32,890 nucleotides of DNA, taken from Priapulus caudatus. Its lineage: Eukaryota; Priapulida; Priapulimorpha; Priapulimorphida; Priapulidae. Position 1 is the first letter of the stretch, and each line of letters begins with the position of its first letter. The translations under genes were made by a program, and so were the position numbers. The DNA lies in the NCBI RefSeq assembly GCF_000485595.1, contig NW_014577064.1, forward strand, positions 56,044 through 88,933, read 5' to 3'. Positions 20,356-30,300 of this stretch are shown here, in pieces. The notes below the pieces were generated by a model. That model saw only the letters and a program-made list of their open reading frames with translations, was not told where the DNA came from and made no database searches.

Positions 20356-21006
20356 TAGATACAATAATGTAACCCAAACCCAAGAGGATAGGGTTACAAA
20401 GTGTCCCTATCCTTTTCTGCGGAGGAATGCCCGAGTGAATCACTCGGGCCGGTTTGCTGGTGCGTTTTCAGATACTAGAACTTCCAAACTGGGTTTATTC
20501 TAAACACGAACCTTTCTCCGCTATTCGGGAACTCACAATGTATCGCAATACTCTGTATTAAACTAATATAACCTGTTAAAAAAATTCGAAGTGACGAGCG
20601 GCGAATATACTGAGCGCCATTTCTGTTGACCTGTGACGTACGCATTTCCCAATGCGCATAGCGATCGGCAAACGCAGCGCCCTCCGATTGGTCGGTGAAT
20701 CCACTCTTCAAACCGAAGTACGTCACAGGTCAACAGAAATGGCGCTCAGTATATTCGCCGCTCGTCACTTCGAATTTTTGTAACAGGTTATATTAGTTTA
20801 ATACAGAGTATTGCGATACATAGTAAGTTCCCAGATAGCGGAGAAAGGTTCGTGTTTAGAAAAACCCAGTTTGGAAGTTCTAGTATCTGAAAACGCACCA
20901 GCAAACCGGCCCAAGTGATTCACTCGGGCATTCCTCCGCAGAAAAGGTTAGGGACACTTTGTAACCCTATCCTCTTGGGTTTGGGTTACATTAATTATTG
21001 TATCTA
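20356..21006. mobile_element. 651-bp foldback element with long TIRs and 9-bp target-site duplication
   Basis: Left arm 20356-20640 and right arm 20719-21006 are near-perfect inverted copies of about 285 bp around a 78-bp spacer. Ends read TAGATACAAT and ...GTATCTA. AGTGTCAGT flanks both sides exactly (20347-20355 and 21007-21015), so this is an inserted element. Long TIRs and a 9-bp duplication fit Mutator-like non-autonomous elements (inference). The minus-strand 83-codon frame inside is a by-product. Confidence 0.85.
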
Positions 21007-21339
21007 AGTGTCAGTGTATCGCCCTAAAAATATTTCAATGAATAATAAAAACTTTAACGTCAAAATTCAAATTATACAAATAACAACTGACATATTCAAA
21101 GAGTCAACTTCCACCTTCATGAGTTACATGTTACATAAGAGTAATATTTACATGAGAGTCGAGACTAAGTCTAAGAGTACGTCATATTATAAGTTTATAC
21201 GTCAACTTGTGTTTACCACGGTTATCTTACATCGCCACATCTAAGTTAATGTAAAAATGGTTTGAGAATGCCCAGCAGATGGCGCCTATTGGCAGTCTAT
21301 AAATCCCCAACGGCCGTACAACGACGGAATATTTAGTAA

Positions 21340-21395
21340 CATAACATAACGTAACATAACATAACATAACATAACATAACATAGTAACGTAACAG
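21340..21395. repeat. (ATAAC)n microsatellite
   Basis: About ten pentamers of ATAAC/GTAAC. Confidence 0.9.
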
Positions 21396-22361
21396 TTCAT
21401 AATTAACTGTACTGCTGAGGCTGAATAGGAATTATGGCGAAACTGAAACTGTAGAGTTTTTAAAGCGAGTTCTGGGATCTACAAAAAAATTTCGGAGAAA
21501 AAACTCACTGTAACATTCTTAGATAAAGTAGCTAAAAAAATAACTAAAAAATAAAAAATAGGGAAATTATGTCGGTTCCTCTGTGTAAATCATGATTATC
21601 ATTCGATCTAAGGTTCCGGATCATAATTCAAATTTAAATTCAAAATTCAAATTCAAATAAAATTTATTGCACGGATAATCGCTGATCATACAGGCAAATA
21701 CAAACTACAATAAAACAAGTTTCTATACTAATAAAAACAAGAGAGAAACGATGTGTCTTATACTACTTGACATGACTGCATGACCCATGGTATATAATTT
21801 AATACATACATACATATATTTGGGCTACTACTGGTAAAGAGGGTGGGTTGGTAAAGAAACACATACCGTATACAAATCACAAAATTGCTCGTTTTATACG
21901 AATATAAACGAATATATATATATATATGCATATATATATTGCTAATTACATCTATTATTGATTATATCAGAAGTGCATAAAGGATAAAAGGAAATGCAAG
22001 CAGATATATGCTTCGTACAGTCATTTATATATACCATAAGACAAATAAATGAACACACACGTAGATGCACATGCATACGCGTGGGTGTTCATGTATGAGT
22101 ATGTGTTCGCGTGTTTGTGATTTTTAATTCTTTGTCTACATTAATTCGCAACTATAGTCAAAAAAAGTTTATATATAACACAGGTAATATATAACATATA
22201 TTATAATAAAGAGTAAGAACATTTTTCGATTAATTCTTGAAATAAATACTGGCGTTAGTTGCTATAGCGTGTTACTTGAACCATTTTACGACCATACAAA
22301 AATATTTCAAGTGATACATTGTAACAATGAAATCTTTAATTTCTGACGACCTGCTCGTAAA
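21396..22361. other. AT-rich intergenic DNA, no gene seen
   Basis: It contains AAATTCAAATTCAAA-type words near 21630 and TATATA runs near 21910-21940. No supported ORF or RNA. Confidence 0.45.
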
Positions 22362-22418
22362 GCCCGCCGCACACGCTGTGTTTTGTGTGCAGCACAAAAC
22401 ACAGCGTGTGCGGCGGGC
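22362..22418. repeat. Perfect 26-bp hairpin with 5-nt loop
   Basis: The arm at 22362-22387 (GCCCGCCGCACACGCTGTGT...) is inverted without mismatch at 22393-22418 around TGCAG. It is GC-rich within AT-rich flanks. Confidence 0.9.
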
Positions 22419-22683
22419 ATAACCGCATATATATATTCTTAGCGTTTTACGAACGCTAAAAAACATTAAATTATTATGATTTGAATAATTAATTTGCTCT
22501 GTATATATAGTCAGAGCATGTGTATCGTATGACATACGTGCTTTGATATAGTGAATCTCAGACGATTATGAGATGTACAATTCTCATTGAATAAAAACGT
22601 TATTGCGTATCTATATAGGCGATATGCGCAGTGATAAAATGACTGCGGAATGATAAAATTGTAATTTTATTAGATCTACTCGA

Positions 22684-22908
22684 TTAATTCATTTTATAAA
22701 TGTTTTTGCTTAACTTTGTAAGCGCGGGGTTATGTACGTACGGGTTATCTCTGTTCATGCATCCGCTTGGTACCGTACTTGTATCCCACCAGCTTGGCCA
22801 GATCATATCATCTCGGGCTTTCACGACCTTGAGCGCGTGTCCCACACATGCCCCCATGATTGGATGTCTTGGCATCCACGTGATGTTGTGATGATGGGAG
22901 TCGGCCAT
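22684..22908 (-). CDS. Unclassified small ORF, 74 codons from ATG
   Basis: The frame starts at an ATG (22906-22908) with MADSHHHNITWMPRHPIMGA and stops at 22684. The first 45 codons are GC-balanced and not low-complexity in an AT-rich setting, which hints at a coding or formerly coding origin. I recognise no family. It could be an exon or pseudogene fragment. Confidence 0.22.
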   Translation of the reverse strand: MADSHHHNITWMPRHPIMGACVGHALKVVKARDDMIWPSWWDTSTVPSGCMNRDNPYVHNPALTKLSKNIYKMN

Positions 22909-23593
22909 AACGTGTTGTGAGACCAAAACATTAGTATTGCGCGTTGACGGGGTTGCATTGTTCGTTTGTGTAAATCTGTGATAAGATTTTTGAAATTAGA
23001 AATCCATATTTTAAAATAGCGAACCGCGACAATTTTTTTGTCATTAAGCGGGAAAGCTGTAATGGTGGCCCCAACACAAGTGTAATGTGGTTTGTCATCT
23101 CATGATTCATCGTCGTGGCGGGAAAATGACCATGGTAAGGCTTTTGTAGGTAGAAAGTAAAGTCCGCTCAATAATGTGACGTAATTAAATAATTCCGTAG
23201 TCTACAAAAATATCGTGTGTAACATGGTAACCAGCGTGGCTGTCCAGACTGTTCGTTTATCACCCTGTGTCGACATGCCAAACAACTTCAAACACCAGGC
23301 ACTCGTGGCCAAATTCTAGCTTGCCAGCTGCTGATGGTGGCACTGGTAGGCCCTACTACGTACTAGGGATTAGGGTTTTAACTTTTGGTCGCAGGCTAAA
23401 TTTATTCAGCATTTTCCTACAGCACACGGTTATCAGTGCACATCCACTACATCAGGGATGAAAATTAACACTCGCCCAGTCGCCAGAGGCGAGTGGAAAT
23501 AATGTTGGGCCCCAGAATTTCATCGAAAAGGTCACTACGTAATGCGAGGTTTGTTTATAATCAGTACTGCGTAGGAATTAATATACTGACTGT

Positions 23594-23700
23594 TTCACTG
23601 CTATGATTACGCCCACTACGGGTTCAGTGCTATGATTACGCCACTAACGGGTTCAGTGCTATGATTACGCCACTACGGGTTCAGTGCTATGATTACGCCA
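23594..23700. repeat. 28-bp tandem repeat, about four copies
   Basis: TTCAGTGCTATGATTACGCC followed by ACTACGGG repeats with single-base variants (ACTAACGGG, CACTACGGG). Confidence 0.9.
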
Positions 23701-23892
23701 TTACAATTTGCTCACCATCATCTACAATTTTGATACATTTTTTGACCACTAGAAATAGAATGAAAACTAATTCAATCTATGCTAGGAATAGTACTGTATA
23801 GTACTAGTAGTAGTAGGAACACGTTGTCACAATGTCGTCATGGGGACGGCCATATTACATGTTGATTCCAGCCTGGTGAAAACCATGTACGG

Positions 23893-24333
23893 CACTTTGG
23901 AGTGTTTTCAATAAAATATATATGCTAAATAAGATACGAAATCTATTTTACTACCAAAAGTCTTTAATGTGTTCTAGGCCTACTCTCTTCACCTATTATT
24001 GGCCGACAATTTCCCGTAAAGCCGTCCAAATACTCGTATGTCAACACACACTGGCTGCTGCACGCTATAGCTGCTGCACACTGACACATAAATAAATAAA
24101 TATTTATTATATTATATATATTTACATAAATAAATAAATATTTATGTGTCAGTGTGCAGCAGCTAGCGTGCGGCAGCCAGCGTGTGTTGCATGATGAGCA
24201 TTTGAACAGCATTTACAGGAAATCGTCGGCAATAATAGGTGAAAGAGAGTAGGCCTACAGAAACATTAAGACTTTAGTAGTAAATAGATTTCGTATTTAT
24301 TTAGCATTATATTTTATTGAAACGCTCAAAGTG
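23893..24333. mobile_element. About 440-bp foldback element
   Basis: Left arm from CACTTTGG at 23893 to about 24112 is inverted in the right arm to CAAAGTG at 24333. The centre is a (TAAATAAATA)/(TATATA) stretch near 24115. CAGCAGC and GTGTGT words match in both arms. There are no long ORFs. One arm recurs at 19664-19786. Confidence 0.82.
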
Positions 24334-24423
24334 TCTGTGGGTGAAATGTAAACTGGGATCTCATTGGTTCAGGGCTGGGAACTCAGCCAGTGAGAGCATG
24401 TGTTGTATATGGTGTTGTATCTG

Positions 24424-24490
24424 ACCATAGATATATATACAAGCACATGTGCATGTTCATATGTTTCATGTGTTTGTATATCTATCTACT
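24424..24490. repeat. Imperfect palindrome rich in ATATAC and CATGTG
   Basis: AGATATATATACAAGCACAT is inverted, with mismatches, as ATGTGTTTGTATATCT. No further structure. Confidence 0.5.
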
Positions 24491-24719
24491 ATCTGACATT
24501 GCCACAGATCATTGGGAAGGAATGTGGGTTGTAACATGGTTGTAAAACAATCCAATGCAATCTAATAAAATTTGTGAATCATACTAGATAATATATTTGA
24601 AAAAAATAATTAAATATTGATAAATGATTTTTCAAAATCATGCTATAATTATGCACAGTCTGTCTGTAAAAAAGTAATATATGTAAGCGGATATGCTCTG
24701 TCTTGTTAGCTGCCTGTTT

Positions 24720-24980
24720 TTATGGCTGGTTTGTAGAGTGATATTTTGGGAAATATAGATAATTCAAGGTGTTGCTGCCCCACAGCCGAAAACAAAAATT
24801 TCCAAGAGACGATCCCAACTTGCGGCGCCTTCGTGCATAAGCCTGGGCCTCTAATTTGAGCTGGGCCTTAATAGTTTTAACTTTAGGGAGCCCAGGCTGG
24901 CTACTCACATTTTTGGGTAAGTTTTCAATCATTACAGTAGTTAAACCAGCAGGGCGAGGGGTTGGTTTGATATATGCCAA
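24720..24980 (-). CDS. Unclassified ORF, 86 codons, no ATG start
   Basis: The open frame contains a basic, non-repetitive segment (KTIKAQLKLEAQAYARRRRK) and starts from TTG only. It might be an exon or decayed transposon fragment. No domain was recognised and no splice partner was found. Confidence 0.18.
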   Translation of the reverse strand: MAYIKPTPRPAGLTTVMIENLPKNVSSQPGLPKVKTIKAQLKLEAQAYARRRRKLGSSLGNFCFRLWGSNTLNYLYFPKYHSTNQP

Positions 24981-26825
24981 GGTAGGCCATAGATGAGATT
25001 AAGCAAGGTCGGTGTGATATATTTATTAATTAATTTAACCTTAACAAGTTAACATTGAATTTTATAATAATGTACTACACTCAAATAAAACTGATTGGTT
25101 TTGTATGTCTGTGCGCCTCGTTGGTAATCATTAACTAGTAGAAGCTCCGTTGAGAATCGCAGAGTATCAGCTATCGCTAATAGAAGAATGACTGTGCATT
25201 AGAATATGCTATGCATATGGCCCGTAGACCTACAAATGAGAAAGTAGTGTGCTGTCTGAACTTATATTACAACATGAATTTTTCTGATACAATAATGTCA
25301 AATATAAGGGACGATGTAGAGCACTGCTGTACATGTATATATGTAGCACTATGTGCTAAGAAACAGCCTGTGGAACTACAAGAAATTTCATCACTATTAT
25401 ATATGTATGTATTCTTATAATAAGCCCTGGATAATCTTAAATTCTGTCGAAGAAATTAATTTTACTCGAACTATATCTGCATATAAAATAAATAATAAAA
25501 ATAAATAAGATAATTGAATTGCAAGGACATCTTAGTTTTTGCCTCAGTTCAGGATAGGGTTAATGACAATTGTTAATGTTTAAAGAAATGTATTTTTTAG
25601 TACATCATGACAATACATTTAAGACCATAATACATACATGACAAAAATATAAGCAGGTAGCACAATAATTTATAAAGGTAACAAATTATTAAGAATGGCA
25701 GGACTTGGTGTGTGTTCAGATACATGTCATGTATGCCTTGTATCACTTTTATGAAGGTGGAATACTTATTTTTGGAATACAGGATTGTACTGAGCACTAT
25801 AATCTCAGAACCGGGATATACTAGATAATAATGCCCATTCAATTTTCTTTCAGAAGTCTTGATTATCCAACCTTTGCTGATCTCGTATTTTGTTATATCA
25901 GGCATAGTCAATCTGCTTGTTATATGTACTGAAAAGCTGTACTGAATGACAGTGCATGAGCACTACTACTATTTTTCCCAATATCATGTTGATTTGCCTC
26001 TCAGGGATGCACATGCTGCAATGCTAGCTTACTTTGCACAAGAAAGGGAAGCAGTTGCTACTACTGTCATGTCAGTGAGACGCTGACATGGCCTTGCCAC
26101 AACGAAGGGCAAATCTGGGAAACAAACTTTATGCAACCACTCATCTTAAAAACAATGACTAACAATAGTTATCTGCCCTATTATTTTAGTTATACTGTAG
26201 AGTGTAGATTGTAGAATGATGGTGTTTCCTACGAATTAGTTCTTCGTTACTGACGACTGATCGCCGGTGTTGTGAATTGCACAACTATGTAACTTGGTTA
26301 CTTTGTTGGCTTCTTCTAACCAATCTGTTCACGTCATATTCATTGGATTTTGCAGTTCAGTAACTTAGGCCTAAAAAAAGACGTTTGTTTCCGCTAACCC
26401 GACCGAGTCCATTCCATTTTAAACCGCCGTGTCGAAACTTATTGGGATTGGCAAAAAAAAATATATATATTTTTCAAAAATCAAAAAAATCCTAACGTGA
26501 TATCGATCGTTGAATGCATTGATTTGACTTTGAAGTCATTATATTGACTGTTATAAGTATAAAAAAAGTATTGTTAGAATACAAAAAAAACATTTGATAA
26601 AAAAAAGTTTTGCCTGCCTACCGTGTCCAATTTTTTTCAGCTCGTTAGCGGTAACAAACGCCTTTTTTAGGCCGTAACAAACATTCTGATTGCAGGCCCT
26701 AGCTGGGCAGCCCTATAACCTTCAACAACATTGGGTGTGTTATGTTTTAGGTTTTGCATGTGTACAGATTGGACAAGTACCATGTGCATAAATGTGCAAA
26801 CATGGAAGGCCAAATAATCTAAGTA
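24981..26825. other. AT-rich DNA upstream of NFI exon 2, no gene recognised
   Basis: A 104-codon minus-strand frame at 25597-25911 (Leu/Ile/Tyr-rich C-terminus) and a 69-codon plus frame at 25211 are present but unrecognised. Poly-A/T runs cluster at 26450-26640. This may be the first NFI intron or intergenic DNA. Confidence 0.35.
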
Positions 26826-26837
26826 GTTGACTTACAA

Positions 26838-26974
26838 ATTATCAGGAGTAGATAATAGAAGATAATAGGAGTATTATCACCGCCGTATTATTAATAGGAG
26901 TAGGAAGATAATAGGAGTATAGGAGGATAATCAGGAGTAGATAATAGAATAGTCTTCTATTATCTACTCCTGAA
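26838..26974. repeat. ATCAGGAGTAGATAATAGAA repeats ending in a hairpin
   Basis: AGGAGTAGATAATAGAA-type words recur three to four times. The last pairs with TTCTATTATCTACTCCT at 26956-26972. Confidence 0.75.
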
Positions 26975-27218
26975 ATTATGTGCATGTGTGAACGTGTGTA
27001 GATACTATGGGCATTAGTTAATATTATATTTTTATAATATGGCTGAATGTACATTCCTTGAGAACTAACATTGCACCAATCTCAACGAAGTTTCTGTTTT
27101 ATTACACGCTTTTTAAAATGAGACAGTTGACAGTTAATGCGATAATACTTGTTTGTATTAACTGCTGTCGTATTTTTTTTAACATATTTTGGAACCATGT
27201 ATGGTTGTATTTTGACAG

Positions 27219-27374
27219 GATGAGTTTCATCCATTCATTGAGGCTCTGCTGCCGCACGTAAAGTCCTTTGCCTACACCTGGTTCAATCTACAAGCTGCGA
27301 AACGCAAGTATTACAAGAAGCATGAGAAGCGCATGAGCATTGATGAGGAGCGCAGGTGTAAAGAGGAATTGCAG
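27219..27374 (+). CDS. NFI: NFI exon 2: start of DNA-binding domain
   Basis: The 156-bp, 52-codon, phase-0 exon follows TTTTGACAG and ends before GTAATG. It begins [20 protein letters not shown] and continues with [20 protein letters not shown]. Only scattered conservative changes separate it from vertebrate NFI. Exon number assumes the usual short first coding exon upstream. Confidence 0.95.
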
Positions 27375-30300
27375 GTAATGGGAAATATCCGTGATGAAAT
27401 ATCTAATTAGGGCGCACTTAGTTAATTGCTCCTTTCAAATAGCACAAAGGCATTGTGATAAGTAGCACACTACCTGACCAGAGAAATAGACAGTTTTAAA
27501 ATTTGGTGCTGCCAGTAATTAGGAAGACCGAATTGTAATTTACATTATATAGAAAATATAAATGTTAGTTTGTGACATATTATATAATGCATGAAAATAC
27601 CAGTCCAGTGCTCATAATTTTTATGGTTTGTGTGCATGTTTTTACTCTTAGTGTTTGTTTATGCTAATAGCATAACTTTAATTAGGAGCTTCCACTCTTA
27701 AGCAAGCAAAAAAAAGTTTAAAATTGACAATCATGTCAATATAGAGAAGGCAGCACAAGTAAGTGTCATCTATAAGTACAAACACTGGCAATTTACAGTT
27801 TTTTATTGATTTCTCGATATTGAATAATTAAAATAGTATATAGCTAGTGTTTGTACTTATAGATGACACTTACTTGTGCTGCCTTCTCTACATTGACATG
27901 ATTTTTAATTTTAAACTTTTTTTATGCTTGCTTAAGAGTGGAAGCTTCTAATTAAAGTCATATTGCATTAATCTTTTACCCTATTTAATTAGAAAAATGT
28001 AGCATACGAGTCTAAGGTGAAATATTTTTGTTCCTTTTTCTCCACAAGTGATTTCGTGTGATTTTAAATTTTAATTCTGCAGTGCGAAAAAGTTGAAGTC
28101 AAACAGAAATGGGCGTCGCGCCTGCTCGGCAAGTTACGGAAGGACATAACACAGGAGTGCCGAGAAGATTTTGTGCTTTCAATTCAAGGTAACTGGGATT
28201 TAAGATCGCTTTTCATCAGGTTGGGCCAGGTGCTTAGCGGTTAGTGCAGCATCAATTTGTTCAGAAACAGCTAACATTCGATTCCCGGTAATGTCAATAA
28301 ATAAATGCAGAGGGAGCCACATGGTAGGTGTAGTCGCAGTGTCCACAGTGGGTGTAGTGAAAATTCTGGCTTATATAGTGTCTGTGATTATTACCTGAGG
28401 GTCAGCACTCCCTGACTTTACCGCTTAATGACGCATGCACTGCAATACGCACAGCGTTCAATATACACAAGTATAGCTCTGAAAGGGTGTTGTGTGCACA
28501 TATTATGTTCAGAATCCATTGAAAAGCTGAGAATAATTGTCAGCCTGCTTCTAAGTGTAGGGTCACTTACAACATTTGCCTAAGATAGAAGGAAGTTTCA
28601 TCTAGGCGAAAATATTCCTGTTAACCAATGGTCGTCTCCCTTTTCTCGGAATAAAATAACGTCATTTACACAATGCACCTGTTTATTCGAGCTCTAGTAA
28701 ACAGGTGAAGGGAAGACCACAGTATGTACTGAATGAGATAAATGTGTTTGTAATCCCACTTAGATTGCACGAAAAGAGCACGTTTACAAGATCTATATGT
28801 TTCAGGTAAACGACAGTCGTTGTGTGTGCTAAGCAATCCGGATCAGAAAGGTAAAATTCGTCGGATAGATTGTCTACGGCAAGCTGACAAGGTGTGGCGG
28901 CTAGATTTGGTCATGGTTATATTATTTAGGGTGAGTATGGAATGCGCTCTTTGTCAGTATCATCTTTGGAGAGGAATTTGAGTTTTAGTGCAAATCATGC
29001 TTAAATTGACTACGTCACAAATTTTCTATGGTCAAATTTGTAAAATTTTTATTGCCATTTTTTTACATTAAAAGTAAGAACTAAGGGGACTAAACGTATC
29101 GTCAAATTCTTACCTGATAAGATTGTTTCTCAACTAGTTAAAAATCCAAAAAACCTGGACGATTTGATATTAGTGTTCCTGGCATTAATTGCTTGATATG
29201 GGCTATGTATGAGTCACGAGTGTATGTTCACATCGAACAATATAGTAGAATAAGAAGTATAATGCAGCAATTTAACCATAAAAAGTGAACAGAATTGCTT
29301 ATATTTTGTGGAAAAGTGGAAATATTTTGTTTATTTTTTACTATTTACGGTGACGTAATCACTTTAACTGGCATCAAAATTTGAACATGTCAAATAAGAA
29401 ATAAGGTAATGTAAGGCAAATTAATTCGTAAGAGTGGTTTTTATGTATATTCTGTAACCTATTTGAAAAAAATTAGTAGTACTCCAATAATGAGATAGTC
29501 ATATGGTATTGGTATTAAAAAAATCAAAACAAATACACAAAAATCTAGAGATACCTGTACTGCCTTAGGAGTACAGCTGTATACCAAAATAAGGAATTCT
29601 CCGTGTATAAAGGACATTACATGCATTAACTGATGGTTTCCATAAAAGTGAATTTATAATTTCTATAAAGCACAGTTTCAAATTGATGTTATGGTGTTTA
29701 AATGTGTCACGTGGGGTTTGGTGTATGGAATATGTGGATTGTATGTAGGATAATTTCATTTTTATTTGCTTGATATTCGAGCTTTATAAAAAATTGTAAA
29801 TGTCGCTTCGTGCAGCTTTTGGGAAAGTATCATGAATTGTATGCAGCTGACAATCTTGATGTGGTTGCATTTGGGTATAAATTTACATTCGACTTCGAAA
29901 CAAACCGAACAAAACCTAAATGTTCTGAAATGTTAGAAAATCTTGTCCACTAGGAGGCACCACCTTCTATATTTTACCAATTAGTTGATGCTGCGTTTCA
30001 CGAAATTTTAGTAATTCATTTATTTAATTGAACAATTTGTTAAGTCAATAATATATTCATGTTTTGCTTATCTTACGTAGCATGTAGCTTGTTGAATGAT
30101 AATAGCATTTTCCTTGACCTTGTGCATGCCATTTGTGCTCATGCACACATCATATCATTAAAATGACATTATTGTAGATCTATGTCTGTCTACTTTATGA
30201 CATTGATATGTGATTGTTCTTAAAGTGAGGTATGTATTGGTGTATAAATTAAAAGTCTATATTACCTTATCAGGAAATTCAATTTTGTCTGGTTGCCTTA

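Noticed and set aside
20475-20726. 83-codon ORF
   Set aside because: It lies wholly within a foldback element and spans an arm and the loop.
28217-28292. Functional tRNA gene
   Set aside because: A- and B-box-like words are present, but acceptor and anticodon stems do not form, so it is a SINE-like remnant.
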